Shown: piece by piece, positions 53,853 to 63,369 of the stretch
Numbering within the stretch: the first letter of the stretch is position 1
Layout: the number at the start of each line of letters is the position of its first letter
Source: Pseudaminobacter salicylatoxidans
GTDB lineage: Bacteria; Pseudomonadota; Alphaproteobacteria; Rhizobiales; Rhizobiaceae
DNA length: 64,000 nucleotides
NCBI RefSeq assembly: GCF_003148475.1
Contig: NZ_QGGG01000001.1
Coordinates: forward strand, 496,001-560,000
Reading direction: 5' to 3'
The notes under the pieces: model-generated
Databases searched by the model: none
What the model was told of the DNA's origin: nothing
What the model saw: the letters and a program-made list of their open reading frames with translations, nothing else
Position numbers and translations under genes: made by a program

Positions 53853-54118
53853 GGGAGTCGATCCTTTCTTCTTTTCCCGCAATCTAACCATTCGCATGTG
53901 AAAGGCCATATCCCGCAACTGCGACACGAAGGCCGTTGCCAAGCTCAGGGTCGAGAGCCTGGCTTGGGCATTCCTGCCCGAGCCCGCAACCTCTTTTTAT
54001 CGGAACGGATGTCCCCGCCGGCAGTTAGGGTCAGGACCTGTTGATATGATGAAGATGGCGCCTGAAACGGCGAAGGTCGATGTGGCTCCATCGATCATCC
54101 TTCGGAATGGAGTAGGCC

Positions 54119-54430
54119 ATGTCCAGGGAGCCTGAATATCACACCGGAGCCCGCAAGCCTGTACCCGCTGCCGGGCCCGATCCGAATGACGCCTTCTCGC
54201 AAGAAGCCGCGAAAAACCGGAAACCGCCTCTGGGTACCGGTCTGACCGAAACCGTCGATGACGGCCAGAAGCGCGCGGCTGAAGAGTTCAGGAAGCTCAA
54301 ACAATCGAGGGAGCCGCGCCCCGGCGACAAGGAAACCTCGACCGGACGAGGCGATCCCGACCATCCGACGCGCGACACGAGAGAAACGCCAGCGCCCAAC
54401 CCGGACGGTGGTTCCACCAAAGGCGACTAG
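54119..54430 (+). CDS. Small hydrophilic, disordered hypothetical protein
   Basis: 103 aa with GGAG 6 bases before the ATG. Very rich in Pro, Arg, Lys, Glu, Asp and Gly; only the middle (DGQKRAAEEFRKLKQSRE) looks helical. C-terminus GRGDPDHPTRDTRETPAPNPDGG. Typical of stress-related hydrophilic proteins seen in rhizobia, but no family is recognised. Confidence 0.6.
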   Translation: MSREPEYHTGARKPVPAAGPDPNDAFSQEAAKNRKPPLGTGLTETVDDGQKRAAEEFRKLKQSREPRPGDKETSTGRGDPDHPTRDTRETPAPNPDGGSTKGD

Positions 54431-54508
54431 CGTCAGGAGCATGCCAATCCGGGTTGCCGCCGGTGTAAAGGTTTGATTGTCTGCATGGCCAGAGAGAGGG
54501 AGCAGGCT

Positions 54509-54904
54509 ATGGAACAATATTACGGCGTCGCAATTGTCACCCTGCTATGTGGTCTTGTCCTCTTCGGGATGGCTATTACCGTGGCAAGAACCCACTCCGC
54601 AACCGGGATACTTGCGCCCAGGATGACCGGTGACCCGCGGCTCGAGCAGGCAATTCGAGCGCACTCCAACACACTTGAATGGCTACCGATCTTCCTGCCG
54701 TCGATGTGGCTGTTCGCTATCTACTGGAGCGCGACATGGGCAGCGATTTTCGGTGGTATCTGGCTGGTTGGCCGGATCGCTTATTTTGTCGGGTATCTTT
54801 CGGCACCGTTGAAGCGATATCCCGGTTTCTTCATCCAGAGTGTGGCGACTTTCATATTGCTGCTTGGCGCTTTGGGCAGAATTCTCTTCCTCTGGATTTC
54901 CTAG
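54509..54904 (+). CDS. MAPEG-family membrane protein
   Basis: 131 aa from 54509 (GGGAG 6 bases upstream; in-frame codons further up lack a site). Four membrane helices with the MAPEG hallmarks: RMTGDPRLEQAIRAHSNTLEWLPIFLPSMWLFAIYW (ExxxRxxxNxxE-like RAHSNTLEW) and VGRIAYFVGYLSAPLKRYPGFFIQ. Eukaryotic relatives are glutathione transferases/peroxidases; bacterial members are mostly uncharacterised. Stands alone with no operon partner. Confidence 0.88.
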   Translation: MEQYYGVAIVTLLCGLVLFGMAITVARTHSATGILAPRMTGDPRLEQAIRAHSNTLEWLPIFLPSMWLFAIYWSATWAAIFGGIWLVGRIAYFVGYLSAPLKRYPGFFIQSVATFILLLGALGRILFLWIS

Positions 54905-55027
54905 GCCGGCGGCCCATCTGCCAGGCGAGGCCCTGCGGCCCATCAGCGCGCAACGATTTGGCATTGGCATGCGATTGAGAGTTTCTCTACAGCCTCTCAT
55001 CCAGCCAATCATTGAGGAACCCGGTTG

Positions 55028-56350
55028 ATGACTGACAATCCGTCGTCTCTTGAATTCTTGCCGCGGGCAACCGGCAGCGTCATGGGATTTCCGGCGCATG
55101 CCGAGCGTGCGGGTGCCCTCGGTGAAGTGCATTCCCGCCCACATCCTATGGTCGAAGCGCCACGCGCCCTGATCCAGCTTTCCTTCATGACGGATGCCGG
55201 GTCCAGCGTCGACCACGCCGTTCTTTGCGAACTCTCACGACGCCTTGGCATCGCTGCGCCAGATCGCCAGGCGCGCCATCATGCCATGAAATGGGGACAA
55301 GGTTCGGTCCGCTGGGAGCGCCACACAGAGTTTTCGACCTATCTCTGGGAAGGCCCGCTTGGCGAAACCGGCCGCGCTTGGGAAAATTCGCCTTTCGGCA
55401 ATGGTTTCAGTCCGCCCGGCACGGTGATTTCGGCAATCCGGGTCGAAATCCGCGAATGGACCCCTGCAAGTGAGAAGCTGATTGCCGGCTTCGATCCGGC
55501 CAGCCTGTGCTATTCCCTGGTCGAGAATGGCGCGGCCGCCATCGTCACGGACTTCCGTCAGGACGCCGACGGACTGACCCGCATCCTGGTTCTCGACCGC
55601 GGTATGACCCCAGCCCGTGCCGGCGCCCTGTCACAACGGCTGATCGATATCGAAACCTACCGGACCCTCGCCCTGCTCGGACTGCCGATGGCGCTCTCGC
55701 TGTCGGGTCAGGTGCGTCGCATGGAAGACAGTCTTGCCCAGATCACGCGGGAAATGAAGAGCAGTGAAACGCGCGACAGCCAGACCCTGCTTGCCAACCT
55801 CACGGAACTGGCGGCCGAACTCGAGGCCGATGCCGCCGCCAGCCTCTATCGCTTCGGCGCCAGTCGCGCCTATGACGGCATCGTGCGCGAACGCCTGGAA
55901 GCGCTGGAGGAGGAGGCGGTGCCGGGCCACCAGACCTGGGCCGGCTTCCTGCAACGTCGCATGGCTCCCGCAATGCGCACCTGCCGATCGGTCGAGGAAA
56001 GGCAGGCCAATCTGTCACGCAAGCTTACCCGCACCACCACGCTTCTGCGCACCTGGGTGGATGTCGAGGTCGAAAAGCAGAACCGCGACCTGCTTGCCTC
56101 GATGAACAACCGCGCCCGGCTCCAACTGCGGCTGCAGCAGACGGTCGAGGGCCTTTCCGTGGCGGCTGTGTCCTATTACGTGGTCGGCCTCGTCGGTTAT
56201 GTCGCCAAGGGCGCGTCGGCCGCCAGTCACGCCTTTTCGCCTGAGACCGCAACCGCCCTTGCGGTCCTGCCGGTGGTGCTACTGGTCTGGTGGGGTATCC
56301 GGCGGATTCGTCACGCACATCAGGAACATAAGTCGCAGGCCGACGACTAG
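55028..56350 (+). CDS. DUF3422 family protein with C-terminal membrane anchor
   Basis: 440 aa. Starts with HAERAGALGEVHSRPHPMVEAPRAL, the family hallmark (EVHARP). The middle has VRWERHTEFSTYLW, DRGMTPARAGALSQRLIDIETYR and a long helical/coiled-coil stretch (about 225-370). The end has two membrane segments (VAAVSYYVVGLVGYV and TALAVLPVVLLVWWGI) and a basic tail. Widely conserved in alpha- and betaproteobacteria; function unknown, though the layout resembles membrane-anchored signalling proteins. ATG 55028 taken over the adjacent TTG. Confidence 0.9.
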   Translation: MTDNPSSLEFLPRATGSVMGFPAHAERAGALGEVHSRPHPMVEAPRALIQLSFMTDAGSSVDHAVLCELSRRLGIAAPDRQARHHAMKWGQGSVRWERHTEFSTYLWEGPLGETGRAWENSPFGNGFSPPGTVISAIRVEIREWTPASEKLIAGFDPASLCYSLVENGAAAIVTDFRQDADGLTRILVLDRGMTPARAGALSQRLIDIETYRTLALLGLPMALSLSGQVRRMEDSLAQITREMKSSETRDSQTLLANLTELAAELEADAAASLYRFGASRAYDGIVRERLEALEEEAVPGHQTWAGFLQRRMAPAMRTCRSVEERQANLSRKLTRTTTLLRTWVDVEVEKQNRDLLASMNNRARLQLRLQQTVEGLSVAAVSYYVVGLVGYVAKGASAASHAFSPETATALAVLPVVLLVWWGIRRIRHAHQEHKSQADD

Positions 56351-56383
56351 GCCGGCACCAGGTCAGGAGTGCGGATGGATAGC

Positions 56384-56410
56384 AGCGTGAGGAGCCAGGC
56401 TCCCCACGCT
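56384..56410. terminator. Bidirectional hairpin between DUF3422 and CocE-like genes
   Basis: AGCGTG/CACGCT (56384-56389, 56405-56410) continued by GGAG/CTCC (56391-56394, 56400-56403) round a 5-base loop. Convergent stops at 56350 and 56493. Confidence 0.5.
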
Positions 56411-56492
56411 TCTCGCTGCCTTTGTTCCGGTGGAACGGCCTTCTGCCCTTCACGATGTCGTTCGGGCCTCCCCCACGAGCCCGCGCGTTGCT

Positions 56493-58490
56493 TCACATGC
56501 AATCGCGCGGGATGCGCGCGCTGCGCTCGCGGTCGAACACCGAGCTTCCGTCATGGAACGCCTGCATATGCTCGGAAACGATCCATTCCGTTTCAGTGCA
56601 GGAGAGTTTCATGGTGCTGCGGGTCGTGGTTTCCCAGCCTTCACGGGCGATAGTGCAAACTGAGGTGATCTCGGCTGTCATCGACAGCGGATCTCCCGGC
56701 ACGATCGACCACACCTGTTCGGTGACGTCGCGCGCCCTGAGCCCATTGCCGGGGTGGCGATTGAGACCGGTGTCCTCGCTGACCCTGTAGCGGGTTACGC
56801 CATTGCGCAGGTCATGTTCGATGCTGCGTGCGGATGAGCCTTCTTCCAGTTCTTCGTAGTGCGGGAGGGGATCGGGATTGGCCGGCTCCGGCAGGTCGAT
56901 GCGACTGTGCTCGCCCAGCAGAGGCAAGCTTACCTCGACCGAAGCCAGTTCAATATCGAGCGTGGCGTCATAGGGCGGCGGCAACACCGTCGGCCAATAG
57001 GCACTGGACAGCGAAAGGCGGATGCGGTGCCCCGGCGCGAAACGATAGCCACAGGCGTCCAGAACCAGTTCCACCTCGACTGCCTTGCCCGGCTCCAGCA
57101 CCTGAGGCTCGGCATTGCCGTTGCGATGGGCAAGGTTGAGTACGCCATAGCAGACGCGCGTGGCGGTGCCGTCGGGATGCACGTCCACCAGCCTTGCAGC
57201 CAGGTTGGCGAGCGGCGCATCGCTGGACAGGCGCAGCCTCAAAACCGGCTGGCCGAGGATGACACATTCTTCGCCGAGCGCCGCGCTGTCGAAGGTGAGC
57301 GAACCGGCATCATCCGGGCGCTGATCGCTTGCCATTTCGGAATCCGGCTTGAGCGTGAAAAACTCACCGGCGGCAGTGCCCGTATCGAGCGGCGACCGCA
57401 GCAGCGCATTGCCGCCGGCACGATCCCGCGGATTGTGTTCGAGCCGTCCTGAAGCATCGACCGCCAAGGCCATCGCCTTCGGTTCGCTCCATGCATCCTT
57501 GGCAACCCAGTAGCCGGGATCCGCCTCGCGCCAGCGAGCCGGGCGGGGTCCATCGAGGATGTAGGCGCGCACCTGCGGCGCGGCATCGGCACCGTTCTTT
57601 TCATCGCAGAGCCAGCGGCGCCACCAGGCAATCGCCTCGGCATGAAAGTCAGCGCGCGGCTTCGGATAGGCAAAATGCGGATATTTGTGCACCCACGGCC
57701 CTATCAGCGCCTTGGCCTTGCCAGGCATTCCGCTCACGGCCTTCAGCGGCGTGTTGCGATAGCCGTCCGCCCAGCCTGCTATCACCAGCGCGGGAATGGG
57801 GAAACCCTCGAAATCCTCGCAGATCGAACCGTGGCGCCAAAACTCGTCGCGGCGCTGGTGCGAAAGCCATTCCTCCATGAAGAAAGGCTCTTGTTCCAGC
57901 CGCTCCAGCCACATGTCGCGCCAGCGCTCACCCACGATCTCGGGGTCCGGCGAGCGTGACTGGTAGGCACTCATCGTTGCCGCCCAGGAAAACTGGGCCG
58001 ACAGGTGCGTACCGTTCTTGTAGTGGATATCGTCATTATAGCGATCGACCGTCGAGGCGATGGAGATCACCGCCTTGAGTGCCGGCGGTTTCAGCGCCGC
58101 CACCTGGAGGCAATTGAAACCGCCCCACGAAATGCCCATCATGCCCACGCTGCCGTTCGACCATGGCTGGGCGGCGATCCACTCGATCACCTCGACCGCA
58201 TCGGAAAGCTCTCGCGGCGTGTATTCGCCGTCGATCACGCCATCGGATTCGCCGCTGCCGCGAATGTCCACGCGAACTCCGGCGATGCCGGCAGCGGCAA
58301 ACACCGGATAGGTGGACTCGTCGCGAGGGGCGGTGCCGTTGCGCTTGCGATAGGGCAGAAATTCCAGCACCGCGGGAACCGGCGTGGCTTGTCCCGCATC
58401 ATCCGGCATCCAGATGCGCGCAGCCAGTCGCGTGCCGTCTTCCAGCACAATCCATTCATTCTCGATGACATGAAAATTATTGTTCGTCAT
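56493..58490 (-). CDS. CocE/NonD-family hydrolase (second copy)
   Basis: 665-aa S15-type hydrolase. LEDGTRLAARIWMP, VLEFLPYRKRNGTAPRDES, DIRGSGESDGV, nucleophile Ser121 in MMGISWGGFNCLQ, then DFEGFPIPALVIAGWADGY with acid/His region GPWVHKYPHF. The C-terminal jelly-roll spans about 380-560. A regular GxSxGG elbow, unlike the copy at 30698. No signal peptide. Downstream of the orphan peptide-binding protein gene (97 bp gap holding two small hairpins), so it may hydrolyse what that receptor binds. Confidence 0.87.
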   Translation of the reverse strand: MTNNNFHVIENEWIVLEDGTRLAARIWMPDDAGQATPVPAVLEFLPYRKRNGTAPRDESTYPVFAAAGIAGVRVDIRGSGESDGVIDGEYTPRELSDAVEVIEWIAAQPWSNGSVGMMGISWGGFNCLQVAALKPPALKAVISIASTVDRYNDDIHYKNGTHLSAQFSWAATMSAYQSRSPDPEIVGERWRDMWLERLEQEPFFMEEWLSHQRRDEFWRHGSICEDFEGFPIPALVIAGWADGYRNTPLKAVSGMPGKAKALIGPWVHKYPHFAYPKPRADFHAEAIAWWRRWLCDEKNGADAAPQVRAYILDGPRPARWREADPGYWVAKDAWSEPKAMALAVDASGRLEHNPRDRAGGNALLRSPLDTGTAAGEFFTLKPDSEMASDQRPDDAGSLTFDSAALGEECVILGQPVLRLRLSSDAPLANLAARLVDVHPDGTATRVCYGVLNLAHRNGNAEPQVLEPGKAVEVELVLDACGYRFAPGHRIRLSLSSAYWPTVLPPPYDATLDIELASVEVSLPLLGEHSRIDLPEPANPDPLPHYEELEEGSSARSIEHDLRNGVTRYRVSEDTGLNRHPGNGLRARDVTEQVWSIVPGDPLSMTAEITSVCTIAREGWETTTRSTMKLSCTETEWIVSEHMQAFHDGSSVFDRERSARIPRDCM

Positions 58491-58587
58491 GAAACCAACC
58501 ACATAAAATTCCTGGGCATGCCAGGCATGCCGCCGGCGCCCTCAGGCGCATGGATGAAGGTCAGGCGATGCCTGCCCCCCGAAAAAC

Positions 58588-60150
58588 TCAGGCTTCCAGC
58601 CAAATCCGGCTCGCAATGCGACCGTTGGAAAGATCGTTGCCGATATCGTGGACATACCCCTTCAGCTTGTTCGACGACGCGTTCAGGTAGTCGTTGAAAA
58701 CCGGCAAGATCAAACCACCCTCATCGTGCACCATGAGCGCCATCTGCCGATAGAGCACGCGGCGCTTGTCTTCATCGAGCTCGCCTCGGGCCTCCATCGC
58801 CAGCTTGTCGAAATCCGGACGCTTGAAGCGCGTGTCGTTCCATTCCGCATCGGACACGTAGGAGGTGGAATAGCGCGCATCCTGTGTCGGGCGCCCACCC
58901 CAGTAAGAAGCGCAGAACGGCTTCTTGTTCCAGACTTCCGTCCAGTATCCGTCACTGGGCTCACGCCGCACGTCGAGCTGTATGCCGGCCTTGGCCGCGC
59001 TGATCTGGAAAAGCTGCGCGGCATCAACCGCACCGGGGAACGCCGCCTCGGAAGTCTGCAGCAGGATCGGTCCCTCATGACCGGATTTCTTGTAGTGGAA
59101 TGCTGCCTTGTCGGGATCGTAGACGCGCTGCTCGATATCGGTCGGCGCAAGCGCGTAGTTGGCGTTGACCGGATAGTCGTTCCCGATCGTGCCGAAACCG
59201 CCAACCACCTGCTTGAGGATAGCCTCGCGGTCTATGGCCAGCTTCAGTGCCGTGCGCAGATCGTTATTGTCGAACGGCGCGGTGTCGCAATGCATCAAAA
59301 AGGCGTAAAAACCCTTGCCCGAGGTACGCAACACCTCGACATTCGCCGCCCGCTGCAACAGTGGAACCACCTTCGGCGCAAGCGTGTTGATGAAATCGAC
59401 CTCGCCCGATCTCAGGGCGCTGATGCGGGCGGTCAGATCATTCATGACCGTGATCTCGACACTGTCAACGTAGCCGCGATCCTGACGCCAGTCGTCCTTG
59501 TTTCTTTCGAAGGTAGCGCGAACGCCCGGTTCGAACTTCACCATCTTGTAGGGACCGGTGCCGATCGCGGCGTTGGGGTTATCGACACCGCCGCCCGGCT
59601 GGATCTGCAGGTGATAGTCGGTGAGCACGAGCGGCAGGTCGGCATTGCCTTCCTTCAGCGTGATCACCAGGTCTCCCGCTTTCTCCTCGATGCGCGATAT
59701 GCCGGTCAGCAGGCCGAGCGCGCCCGATTGCGATTTCTCGCCCGCATGGCGGCGCAGCGTGGCAACCGCATCCGCAACGGTCAGCGGCTTTCCGTCATGG
59801 AAGTGCACGCCCTTGCGAAGCTTGAAGGTCCATTCCTTCGCGTCGGCCGAGGGCGACCAGGATTCGGCCAGTGAGGGAAGCGGGGCACCCGTCTTGGGAT
59901 CGGATTCAACCAGCGTATCGCCCCAGCAATGCGCGATCACGAAGAGAACGCTCGCCGACGCCAGCGCCGGATCGAGCGTGTCGGCGGATGCACCGCCTTC
60001 GAGCCCCATCCGCAACACACCGCCACGCACGGGGTCTTGCGCCCGGGCCGGCGAAACCAGCGTGCCGGTCGCAGCCGTGAGCCCCAGCAGCGTACTTCCC
60101 TGAAGAAAGCCGCGGCGCGAAAGGTTAAACGCCCTACCCAACTCGTCCAT
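58588..60150 (-). CDS. Peptide-type ABC substrate-binding protein with Tat signal, no permease nearby
   Basis: 520 aa from 60150 (AGAGGA 5 bases upstream). N-terminus MDELGRAFNLSRRGFLQGST carries a twin-arginine motif (SRRGFLQ) before a hydrophobic stretch, cleavage near ARAQD. SBP_bac_5 motifs: SADTLDPALAS, LAESWSPSADAKEWTFKLRKGVHFHDGKPLT (in parts), IGTGPYKMVKFEPG. No permease or ATPase of this class is in the neighbourhood; it would have to share another importer. Divergent from the HTH gene at 60254. Confidence 0.87.
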   Translation of the reverse strand: MDELGRAFNLSRRGFLQGSTLLGLTAATGTLVSPARAQDPVRGGVLRMGLEGGASADTLDPALASASVLFVIAHCWGDTLVESDPKTGAPLPSLAESWSPSADAKEWTFKLRKGVHFHDGKPLTVADAVATLRRHAGEKSQSGALGLLTGISRIEEKAGDLVITLKEGNADLPLVLTDYHLQIQPGGGVDNPNAAIGTGPYKMVKFEPGVRATFERNKDDWRQDRGYVDSVEITVMNDLTARISALRSGEVDFINTLAPKVVPLLQRAANVEVLRTSGKGFYAFLMHCDTAPFDNNDLRTALKLAIDREAILKQVVGGFGTIGNDYPVNANYALAPTDIEQRVYDPDKAAFHYKKSGHEGPILLQTSEAAFPGAVDAAQLFQISAAKAGIQLDVRREPSDGYWTEVWNKKPFCASYWGGRPTQDARYSTSYVSDAEWNDTRFKRPDFDKLAMEARGELDEDKRRVLYRQMALMVHDEGGLILPVFNDYLNASSNKLKGYVHDIGNDLSNGRIASRIWLEA

Positions 60151-60219
60151 TTGGATCCTCTCGATCGGAACTGTCGCAGCCGATAATGAGCCCGGATCGG
60201 CGCAGCGCAACTTCGCTGC

Positions 60220-60247
60220 TTGACGCTATTTTAAGCAAGTTTATGCT
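60220..60247 (+). promoter_or_regulatory. Promoter giving a leaderless transcript
   Basis: TTGACG (60220-60225), 16 bp, TATGCT (60242-60247); only ACCGCA separates it from the ATG at 60254, so transcription should begin at or near the start codon. An imperfect palindrome TGCTT/AAGCA (60217-60221, 60233-60237) overlaps it. Confidence 0.55.
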
Positions 60248-60253
60248 ACCGCA

Positions 60254-61048
60254 ATGCAGGGATCACATCTCAATTTCAACGGCAATCTGAAATTTGCGTG
60301 CAGTACGCGGAAGTCGATCTCCGATCTGTGTCGCGCGATCGGTGTCAACAGGCAGCAATTCAATCGCTATCTCAACGCCGGCACCCTGCCATCCGCACAT
60401 AACCGCTTGCGGATCGCGGCTGCCTTCGGTCTCGATCCGGCTGATTTCGACCTGGCGCCGCATGCCTTTCGGGCAAGGCTGCTGGAGGGTCGCCACGCAT
60501 CTCCCGGACGGGGGCCGCTTGATGACGCATTTCCCGGCGATCTGCGGGCATTGCGTGCATATCTGGGTTTCTACCAGACATGGCACATATCGCTTTCCTG
60601 GCCCGGCCGGATCGTGTGTTCCTGCGCGCATTTGCGGGAGAAGGACGGTCAGGTTCAGGTGACGTCTCTTGAGCGCATTGTGGACCATGAAAACGGCGTC
60701 GTGCAGCGTTCGCGCTATGTCGGCCTTGCCGCCTGCCAGCGTCAGCGCATTTTCCTGACCGAACTCACCCGTGGCGAGGCGCCAACCTTCGGGCAAACGA
60801 TCCTGATGCCGTTCGAGATTCATCAACGGCGATATCTTCGGGGCCTGACGATGGGCATATCGTGGCGCAACAACAATTTGCCCTACGCTACGCGCACGAT
60901 CTGGCGCCATCTCGGCACCAGCACGGACAGGCGCGGCCTGATCGCCGCTTGCGGCATCTACAAGCCGACGTCCGCCATCTTACCATCCGTCGTCGCATCG
61001 TTCCTCACCGAACCCGCGCTGATTGCGGCTGGAACCATGCAACCGTGA
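60254..61048 (+). CDS. HTH (XRE-like) transcriptional regulator
   Basis: 264 aa. Helix-turn-helix at residues about 18-60 (KSISDLCRAIGVNRQQFNRYLNAGTLPS, in parts) followed by AAAFGLDPADF. The remaining 200 residues form an uncharacterised sensor-like domain with FYQTWHISLSWPGRIVCS and MPFEIHQRRYLRGLTMGIS. Often seen beside peptide-binding-protein genes in Rhizobiales (memory, unsure). No ribosome site; promoter position implies a leaderless message. Likely controls the divergent binding-protein/CocE pair. Confidence 0.8.
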   Translation: MQGSHLNFNGNLKFACSTRKSISDLCRAIGVNRQQFNRYLNAGTLPSAHNRLRIAAAFGLDPADFDLAPHAFRARLLEGRHASPGRGPLDDAFPGDLRALRAYLGFYQTWHISLSWPGRIVCSCAHLREKDGQVQVTSLERIVDHENGVVQRSRYVGLAACQRQRIFLTELTRGEAPTFGQTILMPFEIHQRRYLRGLTMGISWRNNNLPYATRTIWRHLGTSTDRRGLIAACGIYKPTSAILPSVVASFLTEPALIAAGTMQP

Positions 61049-61070
61049 AGCCGATGACGGCCCTTCTCTT

Positions 61071-62234
61071 CTACGCAACCCGCAACCCGTTTTCATCCAG
61101 GAGGACGCAGCCTGCCGGGTCGAAACCAACATCTATGGCATCGCCCTCGCGCGCGAGCCTCCCTTCTATCTGGGTGTTGGCACGAATGATCATCCCTCCG
61201 CCCACATCGACTTCGTATATGGCGTTGCCGCCGAGATAGGAGGTCGAGATAACGCGCCCGGCCAGACGATTGACCGGGAGTGCTGCACCGACCGTCATTT
61301 TTTGCGGGCGCACCACGACGGTGATGCGAGAACCTGCCCCAAGAACCTTCGGCGAAACGGCGGTAACAACCTGTCCGGCCGGAAGCGTGATCGTCGCCCT
61401 GGATCCGTCCATTGCCGTAACGACGCCCGGCAACATGTTCGCCTTGCCGAGAAAATCGGCCACGAAGGCGGTCGCCGGCGTGTCATAGACCTCCTCGGGC
61501 GTGCCGATCTGCTCCATCGTGCCCGCGTTCATGACGACGATCTGGTCGGACATGGACAATGCCTCTTCCTGATCGTGGGTCACGAAGATGGCGGTGATGC
61601 CGGTCTCCTTCTGGATTTTCTTGATCTCGACACGCATCTCCTCGCGCATATTGGCATCGAGCGCCGAAAGCGGCTCGTCCAGAAGCAGCACTTCGGGCTC
61701 GAACACGATGGCGCGCGCCAGCGCAATGCGCTGCTGCTGACCGCCCGAGAGCTGCGAGGGCAGCTTCTTTTCGCTGCCCGGCAGTCGCACCATCTCCAGC
61801 GCCTTGCCCACCCTGCGCGCGATCTCCGCCTTCGGCACATTGCGATATTTCAACCCGAAGGCGACATTGTCGAAGACGTTCTTGTGCGGGAAGAGCGCAT
61901 AGCTCTGGAAGACCAGGCCGATATTGCGCTTGTAGATCGGCACGTCATCGACGCGCCTTCCGCCGATGGAAATCTGCCCGGCCGAGATATCGACCAGTCC
62001 CGCGATCGAGCGCAGGATCGTGGTTTTGCCGCAGCCGGAAGGCCCCAGCAGGGTGACAAAGCTGCCCTTGCGGATGGCGAGCGAGAAATTGCGGACCGCA
62101 ACGAACTTGCCATAGGCGATGTCGATATTGCGGAATTCCACCGCCGGCTGCGGTGCGACATACCCGCCCGCGGTGGCCGGCAGCACCCCGGCCGCATCCG
62201 GCCGGGGTGTCTGGGTTTCGAGGCTGTCATGCAC
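61071..62234 (-). CDS. Polyamine-type ABC transporter ATPase (PotA family)
   Basis: 387-aa ATPase. Walker A GPSGCGKT at 64-71, signature LSGGQ at 162-166, Walker B VLLLDE at 182-187, switch His in FVTHDQEEALSMSD, and a C-terminal TOBE region (about 290-385). PotA-like; also resembles ATPases for putrescine, opines or quaternary amines. Its start overlaps the binding-protein stop by 8 bases. The 22-bp gap to the convergent HTH gene holds no obvious terminator. Confidence 0.9.
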   Translation of the reverse strand: MHDSLETQTPRPDAAGVLPATAGGYVAPQPAVEFRNIDIAYGKFVAVRNFSLAIRKGSFVTLLGPSGCGKTTILRSIAGLVDISAGQISIGGRRVDDVPIYKRNIGLVFQSYALFPHKNVFDNVAFGLKYRNVPKAEIARRVGKALEMVRLPGSEKKLPSQLSGGQQQRIALARAIVFEPEVLLLDEPLSALDANMREEMRVEIKKIQKETGITAIFVTHDQEEALSMSDQIVVMNAGTMEQIGTPEEVYDTPATAFVADFLGKANMLPGVVTAMDGSRATITLPAGQVVTAVSPKVLGAGSRITVVVRPQKMTVGAALPVNRLAGRVISTSYLGGNAIYEVDVGGGMIIRANTQIEGRLAREGDAIDVGFDPAGCVLLDENGLRVA

Positions 62235-63369
62235 CTTTCGAAATCCTGTCCCATTGCTTGCTCCAGGCGTCTTCGTTGTTCGCCCAGTAGACCGGATCTG
62301 CGAAGGTCAGCGCGTTCATCGAGCCAGTCGGGTCGAAGGCCGGAAGCTTCTCGATCTTCTCGGTTAGCTTGACCTTGGTCGGGTCCAGCGAAGGCGGATA
62401 GTTCTGGCCCTCGGCCACGGCGATGGAGGTGGCGGGCTCGAGCATGAAATTGATCATCTCCTCGCACTCGGCCATGGGCGAGCCCTTGAGGACGAGCATG
62501 TCCTCCATCCAGGCATAGGAACCTTTCGGATCGATATAGCCGATCGGTTGACCCTGCTGCTGCAGCGCGGCAACACGGCCCGACCAGGCGTCCGTCACCA
62601 CGATCTCGCCCTTGGAAAGCAGGTCCATCAGCTCCGCGCCGGAACTCCAGAATTTCTTGGCGAGATCCCGGTTTTCGCGCACCTTCGCCCAGACGGCATC
62701 CATGTCCTGGATGTTGTTCGGATCCTGACCGGTCTGCAGCGCGGCATACCAGACGCGCGTGGTCATGTCGGCATAGCCGCCCACCTTGCCCGCGTATTTC
62801 TGGTCAAACAGGAGGCCGACGCCCTTCTCCCTGGCCTCGTCGTCCGAGATGACCTTGTTGTTGTAGGCGATGCCGGTGGTACCGTAGTCGTATGGCACGG
62901 CGCCGATCTTGGGCGTGATCTTGCGGAAGGGTTCGATCATCGGCTCCAGCACGTTCACCATGTTGGGAATGTTGGCCTCGTTGATTTCGGCGTTGACGCC
63001 GGCATTCACGTATTTGATGTAGTAGTTCACGCCCGAGGAATGGATGACCTGGAAGTCTCCCGGCTTCGAGGTCTTGATCTTCGTGATGACCTCGTCCTCG
63101 TCGCCGAAGGTGCCCTGCACCACCTTGATGCCGGTCTTCTGCGTGTAGGGCTGGAAGGCATATTTATCGATCGCCTCCTGCACCACGCCGCCCCAGCCGT
63201 CGAAGCGCACTTCCGTCGCGGCCGCCAGCGCGCGGCCCATCCATGGCGTGGAAAGCCCTGCCGAAGCGGCCGCCGCCGCCGTCAGGGTCAGAAAGGTTCG
63301 GCGGCTGACGTCGCCGTTCCCATATCGCTCGTTCAGCCGTTCAAGTCTCTTCGTCGTCGAAATTTTCAT
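62227..63369 (-). CDS. Polyamine-type ABC substrate-binding protein (PotD-like), Tat-type signal
   Basis: 380 aa, SBP_bac_8/PotD type. The N-terminus has DVSRRTFLTLTAAAAAS, a twin-arginine-like signal about 20 residues in. Mature features: VRFDGWGGVVQEAIDKYAFQPY, GTFGDEDEVITKI, YDYGTTGIAYNNKV, and SKGEIVVTDAWSGRVAALQQQGQPI. The ligand is a small cation or amine by family; not resolvable. ATG shares one base with the upstream permease stop (TGATG). Confidence 0.9.
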   Translation of the reverse strand: MKISTTKRLERLNERYGNGDVSRRTFLTLTAAAAASAGLSTPWMGRALAAATEVRFDGWGGVVQEAIDKYAFQPYTQKTGIKVVQGTFGDEDEVITKIKTSKPGDFQVIHSSGVNYYIKYVNAGVNAEINEANIPNMVNVLEPMIEPFRKITPKIGAVPYDYGTTGIAYNNKVISDDEAREKGVGLLFDQKYAGKVGGYADMTTRVWYAALQTGQDPNNIQDMDAVWAKVRENRDLAKKFWSSGAELMDLLSKGEIVVTDAWSGRVAALQQQGQPIGYIDPKGSYAWMEDMLVLKGSPMAECEEMINFMLEPATSIAVAEGQNYPPSLDPTKVKLTEKIEKLPAFDPTGSMNALTFADPVYWANNEDAWSKQWDRISKGA

